A stretch of DNA of 64,000 bases, taken from Treponema pedis (GTDB lineage: Bacteria > Spirochaetota > Spirochaetia > Treponematales > Treponemataceae). Below, in pieces: positions 43,098 through 53,762 of the stretch; positions within the stretch are counted from its first letter, which is position 1, and each line of letters starts with the position of its first letter. The stretch covers positions 2,659,367 to 2,723,366 of the forward strand of contig NZ_CP045670.1 in the NCBI RefSeq assembly GCF_017161325.1, given 5' to 3'. The position numbers and the translations under genes are program-made. The notes beneath the pieces are model-generated. The model saw only the letters and a list, made by a program, of their open reading frames with translations. It had not been told where the DNA came from and did not search any database.

Positions 43098-44262
43098 TAT
43101 TTAATATCCTTTTTTTAGGTGCGGTCAAAAATGTAACGATAAAGCCGAACAGTAAAATGATAATCGTAAACATAAGACATATTTTTAAAGAGTAATATTG
43201 CAATAAACAGCTTCCTATCATTGTTGCAAAAACGGCCAGAACCGAAGCAAGAGCATTCAATAATGAAATTGCCGATGAAACGACTTCTTTATTCAACATA
43301 GGTAAAATATTTGAAAAATAAAACGGTAACACCACACCAGCTGCAATATTATAACACAGTATTGCAATTATAAAAAGAATCGATGATGCGGGTATAAATA
43401 ATATCCAAGAAATAATCATTAAAACGTATATAAAAATAAAGGCATTTTTTATGTTTTTTACTTTTTTTAATCTTCCCGTCAACAAGGCTCCCAAAAACAA
43501 GCCAAGAGCGGCAATGGCTTTTACATATAAAAGACTGCTTCCCCCTAAGCCCAAATTTTCCGCCCTTTTTTGATAGAATAAGCAATATATTGAAAATACC
43601 GAAAATGCGGTGGCAAGCAGGACAAAAACAGGCCAATGCGCTTTTTTTGAAAAAATTTCTTTAAAGGATTCTTTTACAAGAAGAGAGGGGGTTGATAATT
43701 CGCTCTTTGTATCGTTTCCGGTAAAAACAGCTAATAAACAAGCCGCCATAAAACCGGCACTTGAACATAAAAGAATTATAGGATAAGAAAAATTTCTTTT
43801 CGTTATTATCCCGGTAATTAAAAGGACGAAAATTGTAAGAGCCGTAGTTATGCGCCTTGACTTTATAATTAAGGCAGGAATGGAGTTTTTATCTTTATCG
43901 CTGTTTTCAGAAGATTGCAGCCAGCCTTCCAAAGAACCGCTAAAAAAAGCGTCACAAGCCGCACCGAATATCATTGCAATAAGAAGAATAATAAACGAAG
44001 TATTTAACACCGGCAAAATATAAAAAAGTGAAGCGAAAAAAGCTCCTAATGCATACGTTTTTTTTCGTCCGATATAATCCGCAATAATACCTGAAGGATA
44101 TTCCAAAATTATTGTTAATATCAGCATAACGGAAGTTAAAACACCAAGTTCTACATAACTTACACTATTTGCCAAAATGTATGCATACAAGACCCCGCTG
44201 CCGAAAGCGGCGGAAACGGTGGTAATACTTGAAAGTAAAATAAATAAATTCGATTTTTTCAT
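43066..44262 (-). CDS. MFS transporter
   Basis: 398 residues, twelve hydrophobic helices. The loop 2-3 motif EYPSGIIADYIGRKKTYALGAF is the MFS signature (GxxxDxxGRKK), repeated weakly in the second half (LTGRLKKVKNIKN). Substrate unknown; drug or metabolite efflux is typical for this subgroup. It lies between an ABC exporter pair and the zinc-ribbon gene on the same strand and may be part of the peptide export/immunity neighbourhood, which is inference. Confidence 0.85.
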   Translation of the reverse strand: MKKSNLFILLSSITTVSAAFGSGVLYAYILANSVSYVELGVLTSVMLILTIILEYPSGIIADYIGRKKTYALGAFFASLFYILPVLNTSFIILLIAMIFGAACDAFFSGSLEGWLQSSENSDKDKNSIPALIIKSRRITTALTIFVLLITGIITKRNFSYPIILLCSSAGFMAACLLAVFTGNDTKSELSTPSLLVKESFKEIFSKKAHWPVFVLLATAFSVFSIYCLFYQKRAENLGLGGSSLLYVKAIAALGLFLGALLTGRLKKVKNIKNAFIFIYVLMIISWILFIPASSILFIIAILCYNIAAGVVLPFYFSNILPMLNKEVVSSAISLLNALASVLAVFATMIGSCLLQYYSLKICLMFTIIILLFGFIVTFLTAPKKRILNNAPRFFGLHL

Positions 44263-44343
44263 AACCTTTCCTCCGCTTTGTAGTATAATATAAAATATGT
44301 GATTTTACAATTCTTAAAAAATAATAATTATATTATAAAGCAT

Positions 44344-45989
44344 TTAGAATACAATATCCTTCACAAATTCGGCTTTTACATCGGTATTAACAAACTCAAC
44401 GACAGTCAAATCCGGTATTTGTGAAATTTTTTCACGTATTTCATTTGCAATAATCTTATCTATAGCAGTAAAACAATCATCTAAAACAAGCAGTTTAGGA
44501 TTGCAACATAAAGCCCTGGCAATCCCGATTCTTTGAGCTTGACCTCCCGAAACTCCGCCCGAATAATTGCCTACTATTGTTTCAAGCTTTTCGCTCATAT
44601 TTTGAACGTCTCTCTCTAAAGAAGTAATTTTTATCGCTTGTTCAATCGAATATAGAATATCATTATTCGATTCTATTTTATCTATTCCCATACATAAATT
44701 TTCTTTTAAAGACATATTAAAAATTTGAGGAGAGGAAGGTACATACATAACAAACGGCGCTTTAAATATTTCCTCTAATGTATCAATTTTTTTGTTGTCT
44801 ATAAAAATTTCACCTCCCGTAAATTCTTGAAGACCTAAAACAGCCTTTATAAAAGAAGTTTTGCCTGAGGCAACCGCTCCTTTAATCAAAAGGTAATCGC
44901 CTTTATTTATGCTTAAAGATTTTTCAATTTTAAAATTGGAAGCAGGATATTCTATTCTTAGATTTTTTATTTCTATATTTTTAAAATCTAAGGATAATTT
45001 AACAGAAGAGTGTTGCGTGTAGTTATCGGATATATCCGATATACGCCTTAATGAAACATTGAGTTGTTTTCTGCTTACTAAAAATTGTGCAATGGAATAT
45101 GAAAAAGACGAAAATGAAACGGAAAGACCCATAAAAAAAGCAAAGTCTCCCGTTGAAAAATTTATCTTATTTAAATTAAAAGCATAAAATAAAATTAAAA
45201 ATACCGTAAATAGTTCATGGCCTATTTTATAAAGACTTTCCGACGCTTTACCGGCGGCTTTTTCCTTTACTGAAGCTTTACCTGTTTTTTTATTTGTTTC
45301 CGAATACGCCTCTATAAAAGAATCAAGCTTGTTATTCGTTTTTATCTCTTGAATCGCATAAATTGAGGCTGTTAAAAATCCTGACGATTTCGATTTCAGT
45401 TTTAAAAGAGCTTCATAATATTTTTCCAACAGAGGAAGCAAAAAAGTCAAACATATAACATTTACAATTATAATTATAATCGAAACAATTGTAAACATAA
45501 TATTCATAGAAAACATAGCGGCTAAAGCTGCCGATGAAATTATAAGCGATGCTGTCAGACTGTTTATATCTGCAATAAAATAACAAAAATTAAGAGGGTC
45601 TTCTCTAAATTTATAAGAGGTTTCTCCTGCGATTCTTCAGGCTTAAAAGCTTTAGGCCGATATAAAATTGCTGAAAGCATTTTATCGGCAAGATAATTTC
45701 TGATATAAACTCTCAATTTTTCACCGTACAAGGCGTTTATAAATTGTCCCAACAATAAAATTAAAAAATTTGAAAAAAGAAAAATAACAACAATCCAAAT
45801 TCCTAGAGGAAGTTGAATTCTGCCTTCTAAAAATGAAAAAAGTTGCTTATTAATCCATGCAGGCAAAAAATAACTTGCCAAGTTTAAAAGTAGATAAGAA
45901 GCAAAAGCTGCCGACATTAGTTTAAAATTATGCGTAAAAAAATAAACAAGTAAGTTCTTTAAAGTAGTCTTTTCTTTATTACCTTTCAT
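44344..45989 (-). CDS. ABC exporter half-transporter, frameshifted
   Basis: Two frames join into a 548-residue fused permease-ATPase if one base is added near 45610-45612 (giving PLIKFREDPLNFCYFIADINSLTASLIISSAAL). ATPase motifs: Walker A GAVASGKTS, signature VSGGQAQRIGIARAL, Walker B LLVLDDCFTAID. The usual Glu after Walker B is replaced by Asp (LLVLDD), and no clear switch His is visible (VEFVNTD), so this half may be a degenerate partner in a heterodimer with the adjacent full transporter, whose stop codon it overlaps by 11 bp. The shift is probably an assembly error. Confidence 0.75.
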
Positions 45990-47661
45990 ACCAGCCTCCT
46001 AGATTTTTAACACTTTCCAATTTTCCTTTTTCAAGAATGAGGCAATCCATATTTTGTAAGGTTTCCTTTCTATGTGCAATTAAAATTGCGGTTTTATTTT
46101 TTATCAGCTCAGCAAAAGCCATGCTCAATTTTTCTTGTTCTTCTTTATCCAGTTTTGCAGTAGGCTCATCCAAGATTATTATTTTACTTTTCTTTAAAAA
46201 AAGCCTTGCACAAGCAAGAAGCTGTGTTTCTCCTGAAGAAAAATTAGCACCGCCGTCCTCGCAAATATAGTCAAGACCGCCCGGCAGTGCAGAAATTTTT
46301 TCATACATTCCCGATTTTTTCAAAGCCTCATTTATTTGCTCATCACTTATAGACTTATCAAACATACGGACATTATCCCGAATACTCGCATAAAAAAGAG
46401 TTATTTCCTGACTCACGTAGCCTATACCTTTCATTAATTCTTCTTTACTAAAGTCAAATATTGGAATCCCATTAAATAAAATAGAGCCTTGAGACGGAAC
46501 GTATAAACCTAAAAGAAGCTTTATTAAAGTTGTTTTACCGCTGCCGGTGCGCCCCTGTAAACCGCAATGCTGTCCGGCTTCAATTTTAAAATTTATTGAA
46601 TCTAAAACTTTTTCACGCGAACTGTAAGAAAATGAAACATTTTTAAATTCAATTGAATATGTATCGCTATCCATTTTTTTACTTCCGAATCCGATTTTAG
46701 GTCGTTCGCTAATGAGACGAGAAATACGGCTTATGTTGGCGCTTAAACCTTGAAAAGTTGTGGACTTTTCGGCAAGAGTTTGAATAGGCCATTCCAAAAA
46801 CATAAAATAGTTATACAACATAAAACTTTGGCCCAGACTTATTAAGTTATTTTTATAAAAAATAAAAAGGAAAATAATTAAACCGCATTTTTCTAAAAGT
46901 AAAATAAAATTATTTAATTCAACAGTAAAAATAAACCTTAATCTAAAAGACTTTTTATATTTAAAAAGCTCCATATACAAGGAGGTCAACTTTTGTAATA
47001 TTTTATTTTCCGCCTTAAGTATATGAAGCTCTTCTCTTCCTGTAATTGCCTCCGTTACAAGAGAAGTTATTTTTTCTTCAGTCTTTCTAACCTCCTTTAC
47101 GGCATAAGTACCGCTTTCCGAAAGTTTTAGCATACTAAAAAAACTTATGCAGGAAAAAAATGAAAAAAGTAAACCCAATTTTACCGATATTAAAAAAATA
47201 ATAAGCAGAACTCCTAAAAGAATTAAAATATTTGCCGCTATATCAAGTAAAAATCTGGAAGCTGAGGATGCCAGAGCCTCACTATCTCCGTCAATACATT
47301 CGGTTAATTCTCCTGCACTATGCTGTGAGTAAAACTCAATATCTAAATTTAAAATATTTCTAAAAATATCTTGTCGTACTTTCTCCGTTAATTTCCATGA
47401 AAAAATTGTGCTTAGAATATCTCTCAAATTTTGTAATAGTTCTCCTGCCAAAACTATAATGAGGTATGTAAGACCTAATAAAATTATTGTCTTATTTCCG
47501 TAAACGGTAAGTCCAATTCCATCAATAAATTTTTGAAAAACTTGAGGAATATATAAGGTTAATCCTATACATGAAAAAAAACAAAAAGCGAAGGAAATAA
47601 ATAGTATGATATGTTTTTTTGTAAACCGTAAAAAATAAAAAAATGCTTGCTTATTATTCAT
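45979..47661 (-). CDS. ABC exporter half-transporter, canonical ATPase
   Basis: 560 residues: six membrane helices (about 20-310), then Walker A LQGRTGSGKTT, Q-loop GYVSQEITLFYASIRDNV, signature ANFSSGETQLLACARLFL, Walker B IIILDEPTAKLD and switch His IAHRKE. SSGE replaces the usual SGG in the signature. GGAGGTG precedes the ATG at 14 bases. First gene of the minus-strand series leading through the second half-transporter, MFS carrier and zinc-ribbon gene towards the peptide locus. Confidence 0.88.
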   Translation of the reverse strand: MNNKQAFFYFLRFTKKHIILFISFAFCFFSCIGLTLYIPQVFQKFIDGIGLTVYGNKTIILLGLTYLIIVLAGELLQNLRDILSTIFSWKLTEKVRQDIFRNILNLDIEFYSQHSAGELTECIDGDSEALASSASRFLLDIAANILILLGVLLIIFLISVKLGLLFSFFSCISFFSMLKLSESGTYAVKEVRKTEEKITSLVTEAITGREELHILKAENKILQKLTSLYMELFKYKKSFRLRFIFTVELNNFILLLEKCGLIIFLFIFYKNNLISLGQSFMLYNYFMFLEWPIQTLAEKSTTFQGLSANISRISRLISERPKIGFGSKKMDSDTYSIEFKNVSFSYSSREKVLDSINFKIEAGQHCGLQGRTGSGKTTLIKLLLGLYVPSQGSILFNGIPIFDFSKEELMKGIGYVSQEITLFYASIRDNVRMFDKSISDEQINEALKKSGMYEKISALPGGLDYICEDGGANFSSGETQLLACARLFLKKSKIIILDEPTAKLDKEEQEKLSMAFAELIKNKTAILIAHRKETLQNMDCLILEKGKLESVKNLGGWYER

Positions 47662-48054
47662 GCTTAATACACCTCCACATACTTTTATTATAAAAAAATC
47701 ATTTATAATTTAAGATATCCTAACTTTTAAAAATTTATATAAACTTATAATGACACAAAAGAACGCTTTACTTTACAATTATTACCGGGAGCATAAATAG
47801 GCAGCCCTTTACAAATACAAATCTTTTACCTGAAGAAAAACCTATGCTCCTGTCAGGTAAGTGATTATAATCAATAAAAATATTACTTGTTCGTATTTTT
47901 AAAGTAAAAAACGATTCATAATAGCATGCAAAAAAGAGAATTACACCAAAAAATTCTATTTTCAAAGCTACTTTTAAGTATATCACAAACACGTTTTTTT
48001 TGTAAGCTCTAGATATTCAATACCGTTAAAAAAAATTAAAAACCACGCTTCCAT
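47662..48054. other. interval without a convincing gene
   Basis: 393 bp between the ABC exporter start and the ribosomal-operon terminator. A 74-codon minus-strand frame (47768-47992) begins with GTG, has one hydrophobic stretch (FFGVILFFACYY) and no ribosome site; it is either spurious or a decayed remnant. AT content is high. Confidence 0.4.
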
Positions 48055-48085
48055 AAAAAAACGCCTGCATCTAGGGCAGGCGTGT
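48055..48085 (-). terminator. terminator of the ribosomal superoperon
   Basis: CGCCTGC and GCAGGCG form a perfect stem around seven bases, followed on the minus strand by TTTTTTT. It lies 22 bp after the last gene of the operon. Confidence 0.92.
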
Positions 48086-48106
48086 TGTATAAAAAAGGCT
48101 AAAAAT

Positions 48107-48334
48107 TTATTCTGCCGATTCTCCGGCGGGTTTATCTGTTTGTGCGGAAGCTGCCGCTTCAGCGGCCTTTTTATTTTTCATATTTGCTCTGCAAATTTTG
48201 CAAATTTTTGTTTTTGTACCGTTAATTTCCTGTTCGTATAAAACTTTAATACCGGTTTTATTGCATACGGGGCATGTTCCCCTTCCGCGGTTTTGTTCTG
48301 CGCGGATTCCCTTACCTCTATGAGCCTTTGACAC
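48107..48334 (-). CDS. small zinc-finger protein at the end of the ribosomal operon
   Basis: 75 residues. Basic N-terminus ([18 protein letters not shown]), then CPVC and CKIC forming one zinc knuckle pair, and an Ala/Glu-rich tail. It is not one of the universal ribosomal proteins. Its start overlaps the rplQ stop region by 17 bp and the operon terminator follows, so it is clearly co-expressed with L17 and RNA polymerase alpha. A ribosome- or RNA-associated role is plausible but unproven. Confidence 0.75.
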   Translation of the reverse strand: MSKAHRGKGIRAEQNRGRGTCPVCNKTGIKVLYEQEINGTKTKICKICRANMKNKKAAEAAASAQTDKPAGESAE

Positions 48335-48860
48335 GGTTGTACCTCCGATTTGACTTATTATCGACTACGCTGTCGGAACCTTTTTTCGATTCCGAATCCG
48401 GTTTTGAAGGTTTAAAACCGCTCTTTTTTTCGGAAACGGATTTTTTAGGTTCGGCCTTTTTGGAATCTTCTTTTTTCTTTGAATCTTTTTCCTTTTTTTC
48501 AAAGTCGTAGTCTACAAGTTCCAATATCGCTACATCTGCGGCATCGCCTTCCCTAAAACCGATTTTTAAAATACGGGTATAACCGCCGTTTCTATCCTTC
48601 ATTCTGGGGCCTATTTCCGTAAAAAGCTTCTTCAGAATATCGTTATCCCAAAGATACTTAGCGGCATGTCTGCGGTTATTAAAGGTATCAACTTTTGAGC
48701 GGGTTATCAATTTTTCCGCTGTCCTGCGTACTTCCATCGCCTTTTGTTTTGTAGTAGTAATCCGCTCGTATTTAAATAGCGATGTAACCATATTCCGGTG
48801 CAAAGCACGGCGATGTGCGGTTGTACGCGAGAGCGGATTAAAGCCGTTTTTATGCTTCAT
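48318..48860 (-). CDS. rplQ: 50S ribosomal protein L17
   Basis: 180 residues: a standard L17 ([52 protein letters not shown]) of about 120 residues plus a C-terminal Lys/Ser/Glu/Asp-rich tail of some 55 residues that is absent from E. coli L17. Overlaps the rpoA end by 11 bp. Confidence 0.96.
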   Translation of the reverse strand: MKHKNGFNPLSRTTAHRRALHRNMVTSLFKYERITTTKQKAMEVRRTAEKLITRSKVDTFNNRRHAAKYLWDNDILKKLFTEIGPRMKDRNGGYTRILKIGFREGDAADVAILELVDYDFEKKEKDSKKKEDSKKAEPKKSVSEKKSGFKPSKPDSESKKGSDSVVDNKSNRRYNRVKGS

Positions 48861-49905
48861 CTGTTTCTTCCTTATGTCTTGATGCTTTAATCGTATTTTT
48901 TAGATGACTGAAATCAGTCATACCCAAACGCAAATTGTATTCAGCCAGTTTAGCATGAATTTCCGTCATTGTCATTTTACCGACGTTGCGCATACTGCTG
49001 ATTTCATCTTCGGTTTTTTGCGCCAATTCTCCTAAGGTTTTAATCCCCGCCATATCCAAGCAGTTTTTCGCCCTTACGGTAAAATCAAGCGTGTTAATCG
49101 AAGTGTCCAACAGTTTTTTAATCGCATTATCTTCAGCGTCATCTTCATCATCACCGCGATAATCTTTTTCGTTAAAATTGATGAATATGGAAAAATGCTC
49201 TTTTGCAATTTTTGCAGCTTCTCCTAAAACATCTTCAGGGCAAACCGTGCTGTCCGTCCAAATTTCAAGAATCAGTTTATCGTAATCGTTACGCTGCCCT
49301 ACGCGGCAAGGCTCAATTGCATAACTTACCTTTCGGACAGGTCCGTAAATTGCGTCCAGCGGAATTGTTCCGACAATATCTACATATTTTTCATTTACTT
49401 CTGCAGGTACATACCCTCGGGAAAAATCCACTTGAACATCAAGTGAAATATTGGCGCCTTTCATTAATTCCATTACATGGAAAGGCTCTCCGAAAACTTC
49501 AAGCTGCCCTTCAACGGCAAAGTTCTTGCTGCTTATTGACGCAGGCCCCTTAAATTCAAAATGAAATTCGCCCTGTTCAGCTTCATTCGAGAGCTTTAAT
49601 CGAATTTGTTTTAATTTGTTTAAAATTTCCAGCGTATCCTCCGAGACATTCGGAATATTTTCAAATTCGCTGGAAATCGTATGAGGAACACCGTCGGCAT
49701 CATACGAAGTTATAAGCACAGCCGATATGGCATACCCCTGAATTGAGGACAAAAGAATCCGCCTCAAACAATTTCCAATCGTGGTTCCGAAACCGGTCTC
49801 GAACGGGGATGCCGTAAACTTGCCATAGCTTTCGGTTGATTCCTGGCGATCAAATTCCAAGCCTTTTGGCTTTTTAAATCCTTTTAAAAGATTTTTACGG
49901 GCCAT
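48850..49905 (-). CDS. rpoA: RNA polymerase alpha subunit
   Basis: 351 residues. N-terminal dimerisation domain ([37 protein letters not shown]) and a C-terminal domain ([58 protein letters not shown]) that contacts UP elements and activators, joined by an acidic linker ([14 protein letters not shown]). Lies between rpsK and rplQ as in the alpha operon; rpsD is not in this cluster. Confidence 0.97.
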   Translation of the reverse strand: MARKNLLKGFKKPKGLEFDRQESTESYGKFTASPFETGFGTTIGNCLRRILLSSIQGYAISAVLITSYDADGVPHTISSEFENIPNVSEDTLEILNKLKQIRLKLSNEAEQGEFHFEFKGPASISSKNFAVEGQLEVFGEPFHVMELMKGANISLDVQVDFSRGYVPAEVNEKYVDIVGTIPLDAIYGPVRKVSYAIEPCRVGQRNDYDKLILEIWTDSTVCPEDVLGEAAKIAKEHFSIFINFNEKDYRGDDEDDAEDNAIKKLLDTSINTLDFTVRAKNCLDMAGIKTLGELAQKTEDEISSMRNVGKMTMTEIHAKLAEYNLRLGMTDFSHLKNTIKASRHKEETDEA

Positions 49906-49917
49906 TCACGTCTCCTT

Positions 49918-50297
49918 CTATACTCGGCGCGTCTTTTTGGGACGGCAACCGTTATGCGGAATGGGAGTTACATCGCTTATGGAGCGAACCTTTAATCCCA
50001 TTGTTCCAAGCGTTCTGATAGCCGATTCTCTTCCGGCTCCCGGACCCTTTACGAAAACATGAACCTCATGCAAACCGTAAGGCTGGCATTTTTGAATTGC
50101 GGTTTCCGCAACGGTTTGAGCTGCAAAGGGTGTAGATTTTTTAGCCCCTGCAAAACCCAATCCTCCGGAAGATGCCCAAGAAAGAACATTTCCTTTTAAA
50201 TCGGTTATCGTAATAATCGTGTTATTAAAGGTTGCTTGAATATAAACATTGCCTTCATATACGCTCTTTTTTTCTTTCGTTTTTTTACTGTAGCCAT
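49918..50297 (-). CDS. rpsK: 30S ribosomal protein S11, frameshifted in an A7 run
   Basis: Start [10 protein letters not shown] at 50297; the frame breaks in the run of seven A (T7 at 50267-50273 on the plus strand). Adding one A restores [60 protein letters not shown]... to the conserved [13 protein letters not shown] end, 126 residues. S11 is essential and single copy, so this is almost certainly a base missing from the assembly. Confidence 0.9.
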
Positions 50298-50315
50298 GTT
50301 TTACGCTCCCCTCGA

Positions 50316-50681
50316 TTACTTCTTCTTTCCTGCAACGGTCTTTTTCTTACCCTTGCGTGTTCTGGCATTAGTCCTTGTCCTCTGTCCGCGTACGGGAAGA
50401 CCCTTTCTGTGCCTTTGACCGCGGTAGCACCCGATGTCCTGAAGACGCTTGATATTTAAGGCAACTTCCGTTCTTAATCGGCCTTCTACCTTATATTCTT
50501 TGTCGATAACATCGCGGATTGCCGCCAACTCGGCTTCATCTAAATCATTCATCTTTTTCATCGGATTAATTTTCGTTTTTTCACAAATCTTATTTGCCGA
50601 TGAAGTAGAAATTCCATAAATATACGTCAATGAAACATTAACATGTTTATTTGGGAGGTCAACTCCCGCAATACGAGCCAT
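50316..50681 (-). CDS. rpsM: 30S ribosomal protein S13
   Basis: 121 residues from [13 protein letters not shown], chosen because GGAG lies just upstream; an earlier in-frame Met (50750) reads through rpmJ. Conserved [23 protein letters not shown] and basic C-terminal tail are present. Confidence 0.96.
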   Translation of the reverse strand: MARIAGVDLPNKHVNVSLTYIYGISTSSANKICEKTKINPMKKMNDLDEAELAAIRDVIDKEYKVEGRLRTEVALNIKRLQDIGCYRGQRHRKGLPVRGQRTRTNARTRKGKKKTVAGKKK

Positions 50682-50697
50682 TCTCCAGTTTCCTCCG

Positions 50698-50814
50698 TTA
50701 ACAGCCTTGTCTCTGTTTGTGTTTCGGGTTTGTGCAAATAATCCGTACAATACCGTTACGTTTAATAACCTTGCACTTATCGCAAATAGGTTTTACACTT
50801 GTTCTAACCTTCAT
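50698..50814 (-). CDS. rpmJ: 50S ribosomal protein L36
   Basis: 38 residues, too short for common cut-offs. [11 protein letters not shown] begins the protein and Cys11, Cys14, Cys27 and His32 form the zinc site of the C+ form. GGAG precedes the ATG. It lies between secY and rpsM, its usual position; infA, often next to it, is absent. Confidence 0.95.
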   Translation of the reverse strand: MKVRTSVKPICDKCKVIKRNGIVRIICTNPKHKQRQGC

Positions 50815-50885
50815 ATTTACTCCTTAAAGACGATATAAATACCGGCAGTTTTTCCGCATATTTTATATCATTCTTAAAAAAAATT

Positions 50886-52208
50886 CTATAGGTTCCTAGA
50901 TCTAATCTTGCCTTTTTTAAGCAAGCCGTCATGGTGGTGCATTTTAAGCAATGCTTCAATTTGACTCATTGTATCCAAATCTACACCTACCAAAATAAGC
51001 AGTGAAGTACCGCCCATCAATGTTGAAATACCGCGCGGAAAACTGAATGCCCACTGAATTATAGTAGGCAAAACCGCAATAGCCGCCAAATAAAGCGAGC
51101 CAGGCAATACCAGCCTGTTTAAAATTTTCTGTAAGTACTCTTCCGTTTTATCGGTTCTTATGCCGGGAATAGACCCGCCGTTTTCACGTATCTGTTTTGC
51201 AATTTCCATCGGATTTAATGTAACTTGTGTATAAAAGTAAGCAAAGAAAATTATCAAAACAATATATAGGATATTATACCCCCAACCGTCGGAACGCAAA
51301 AACCTCGCAATACCTGCAATCCATGCCGCTTTCGTTCCAAGCGTCTGCGAAAGCATAAGCGGGAACGTCAAAAAAGACGATGCAAAAATAATCGGAATAA
51401 CTCCCGACGGGTTAATCTTAAAAGGAATGTAGGTGTTTTGACCTCCGTACATCTTTCTTCCGATTACCCGTTTTGCATAATGCACCGGTATTTTTCTTTG
51501 TCCCTGCTGTTCATAAACTACCAAAGCTATAATAGCTACAAACATTATAAAGGCAATAATGACGAACACAAGGTTTAAATCGGTGTTGCCGGAACTTACC
51601 AATTTAATAAGCTCCCAAATAGCCTGAGGAAGACGCGCTACAATTCCGGCAAAAATAAGCATGGAAATACCGTTACCTATACCGCGTGCCGTAATTTGCT
51701 CGCCCATCCAGATTGTTATCATAGTTCCCGTAGTAACGGTTACCATTGCAATAAATATTTGCAAAATATGGTTGGAAATTATAACCGCACCGGGGATACT
51801 TCCCGCCCAGCTTGCAACCGCCGTAGACTGAAGTATTGCAACGCCGACGGTAAGAATCCTTGTCCAAACTTGAATTTTTTTTCTTCCGCCGTCCTCTTCC
51901 GCAATTTTTTTAAGCCGCGGAAAAATTATCATCGCAAGCTGCATTAAAATTTGGGTGGAAATATAAGGCATAACGCCTAACATAAATACCGAAAAATTGG
52001 AAAATGCACCGCCTACGAAAAAGTCCATGTGGTCCGCAAAGGCATTACCCTGCCCTTGCGTAAAGTAAATTTTCAAGGCATTAGGGTCGATACCCGGGAT
52101 GGTAAGTACCGAGCCCAGACGGAAAACCGCTAAAACTATGATCGTAAAGAAAATACGACTTCGTAAATCCTTTATTTTGAACATATTCGCAAATACATTA
52201 TTAGCCAT
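50886..52208 (-). CDS. secY: protein translocase subunit SecY
   Basis: 440 residues with ten membrane helices, the channel of the Sec system. Signature segments: RLGSVLTIPGID, GVMPYISTQILMQL, ITARGIGNGISMLIF, NPSGVIPIIFASS and MEIAKQIRENGGSIPGIR. It follows rplO by 11 bp as in the spc operon; adk and map are not in between. Confidence 0.97.
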   Translation of the reverse strand: MANNVFANMFKIKDLRSRIFFTIIVLAVFRLGSVLTIPGIDPNALKIYFTQGQGNAFADHMDFFVGGAFSNFSVFMLGVMPYISTQILMQLAMIIFPRLKKIAEEDGGRKKIQVWTRILTVGVAILQSTAVASWAGSIPGAVIISNHILQIFIAMVTVTTGTMITIWMGEQITARGIGNGISMLIFAGIVARLPQAIWELIKLVSSGNTDLNLVFVIIAFIMFVAIIALVVYEQQGQRKIPVHYAKRVIGRKMYGGQNTYIPFKINPSGVIPIIFASSFLTFPLMLSQTLGTKAAWIAGIARFLRSDGWGYNILYIVLIIFFAYFYTQVTLNPMEIAKQIRENGGSIPGIRTDKTEEYLQKILNRLVLPGSLYLAAIAVLPTIIQWAFSFPRGISTLMGGTSLLILVGVDLDTMSQIEALLKMHHHDGLLKKGKIRSRNL

Positions 52209-52219
52209 TTTACCGCCTC

Positions 52220-52672
52220 TTATGCTTCAGACTGAACTATTGTTCCGCCTGCCTTTTCAATTTTTTCCTTCGCCGAGCCGGAAACCTTATCGACGTCAAC
52301 GGTTAATTTTTTCGTTATTTCTCCTACACCCAAAACTTTTACAAGCAAAGAAGCGTTTTTAATGAGACCCTTTTTTACCAAAGTTTCCTTATTAACCGTA
52401 TCGCCGTCATTATAGCGGGCTTCCAGCATTTCTATATTTACAATGCGGAATTCCTTTTTAAACGGATAATTTGAAAAACCTTTTTTTGCAACGCGGCGGT
52501 ATAATGGCATTTGTCCGCCTTCAAAGCCTGCATAAACTTTTCCGCCTGACCTGGCCTGCTGCCCCTTATGTCCCTTACCTGAGGTTTTACCCCAGCCTGA
52601 AGACGAACCGCGTCCTACAATCTTTTTTTTATGTGTTGCTCCCGAAGGAACAGTTAAATTAAATTCGGACAT
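52220..52672 (-). CDS. rplO: 50S ribosomal protein L15
   Basis: 150 residues. [29 protein letters not shown] and [18 protein letters not shown] are diagnostic of L15. Start overlaps the rpmD stop by one base. Confidence 0.97.
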   Translation of the reverse strand: MSEFNLTVPSGATHKKKIVGRGSSSGWGKTSGKGHKGQQARSGGKVYAGFEGGQMPLYRRVAKKGFSNYPFKKEFRIVNIEMLEARYNDGDTVNKETLVKKGLIKNASLLVKVLGVGEITKKLTVDVDKVSGSAKEKIEKAGGTIVQSEA

Positions 52673-52857
52673 TAGTTTAACTCCTTAACCTCTACTATAT
52701 GGGAAACGGTTTTTACCATACCCAAAATAGCGGGATTAGCCTCATGTTCCATTACGGAATTAAGCTTTTTTAAACCCAAAGAGCGTACCGTTGCGCGGAC
52801 ATGATGTCTTTGCCCGATTGTACTTTTTACCAATTTAACGCTAATTCTCTTTGCCAT
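52672..52857 (-). CDS. rpmD: 50S ribosomal protein L30
   Basis: 61 residues, typical. [31 protein letters not shown] pattern (here [12 protein letters not shown]) is the L30 core. Sits between rpsE and rplO. Confidence 0.95.
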   Translation of the reverse strand: MAKRISVKLVKSTIGQRHHVRATVRSLGLKKLNSVMEHEANPAILGMVKTVSHIVEVKELN

Positions 52858-52860
52858 ATC

Positions 52861-53382
52861 TTACCCCCATACATCCGCAAGGGTTTTTCCGCGGCTTTTA
52901 GCAATCTTTTTGCCGTCCATTAAAAGACCGGCAGCGTCAAAAGTCGCTTTTACAACATTTACGGCAGAACTTGAGCCGAGCGATTTGGAAAGCAAATCGG
53001 TAGCTCCCGCCGCTTCCATTATTGCACGGATAGTACCGCCTGCAATGATACCGGTACCGGAACAGGCCGGGCGCAAAAGAACGCACGAACCCTTGAATTT
53101 TCCTTGAACCTCATGCGGAATTGTTCCGTTTTTAAGCGGAAAGGTTACCATATTAGCCTTTGCTTTTTCGATACTTTTTCGAATTGCATCGCTTACATCG
53201 TTAGCCTTACCGAATCCGTAACCGACACGGCCTTTTTGGTCGCCTACAACGGTTAAGGCGGAAAACGAGAATCTGCGTCCGCCTTTTACAACCTTTGCCG
53301 TTCTGTTCAGTTTAACGAGTTTTTCAACATATTCTTTTTCGGAATGTTGATTATCACGTTTTGATTCTTTTTGGTGACTCAT
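52861..53382 (-). CDS. rpsE: 30S ribosomal protein S5
   Basis: 173 residues. [31 protein letters not shown] and [36 protein letters not shown] mark both domains of S5. Confidence 0.97.
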   Translation of the reverse strand: MSHQKESKRDNQHSEKEYVEKLVKLNRTAKVVKGGRRFSFSALTVVGDQKGRVGYGFGKANDVSDAIRKSIEKAKANMVTFPLKNGTIPHEVQGKFKGSCVLLRPACSGTGIIAGGTIRAIMEAAGATDLLSKSLGSSSAVNVVKATFDAAGLLMDGKKIAKSRGKTLADVWG

Positions 53383-53390
53383 AACCTCTC

Positions 53391-53753
53391 CTAAAACTTA
53401 ATTCCTGTTTTTCTTGCACCGTCGGCAACGGCTTTTACTACACCGTGGTATAAATAACCGTTCCTGTCAAAAACAACAGTATCAATATTTTTTTCCTTGA
53501 GGCGGTTACCGATTACTTCGCCGACCTTTGCCCCAGATTCAACATTAACTTTAAGCGCTCTAAGCTCCTGTTCCATTGTGGAAACGGCAGCCAATGTTGC
53601 TCCCTGCACGTCATCGATAACCTGAACCGAAATACGTTTATTGCTTCGGAACACCGTCATGCGGGGACGCTCGGCAGTACCGAAAATTCTTTTTCGGATG
53701 TGAACCTTACGCTTAAATCTTTTTCTATCTTTATCATTACGTTTTTTGTCCAT
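53391..53753 (-). CDS. rplR: 50S ribosomal protein L18
   Basis: 120 residues. [29 protein letters not shown] and the C-terminal [20 protein letters not shown] are the 5S rRNA-binding L18 core. Confidence 0.97.
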   Translation of the reverse strand: MDKKRNDKDRKRFKRKVHIRKRIFGTAERPRMTVFRSNKRISVQVIDDVQGATLAAVSTMEQELRALKVNVESGAKVGEVIGNRLKEKNIDTVVFDRNGYLYHGVVKAVADGARKTGIKF

Positions 53754-53762
53754 AATACTACC

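Noticed and set aside
47768-47992. 74-codon minus-strand frame
   Set aside because: Starts with GTG, lacks a ribosome site and recognisable domain, lies in AT-rich intergenic DNA. Kept only as a note in the interval entry.
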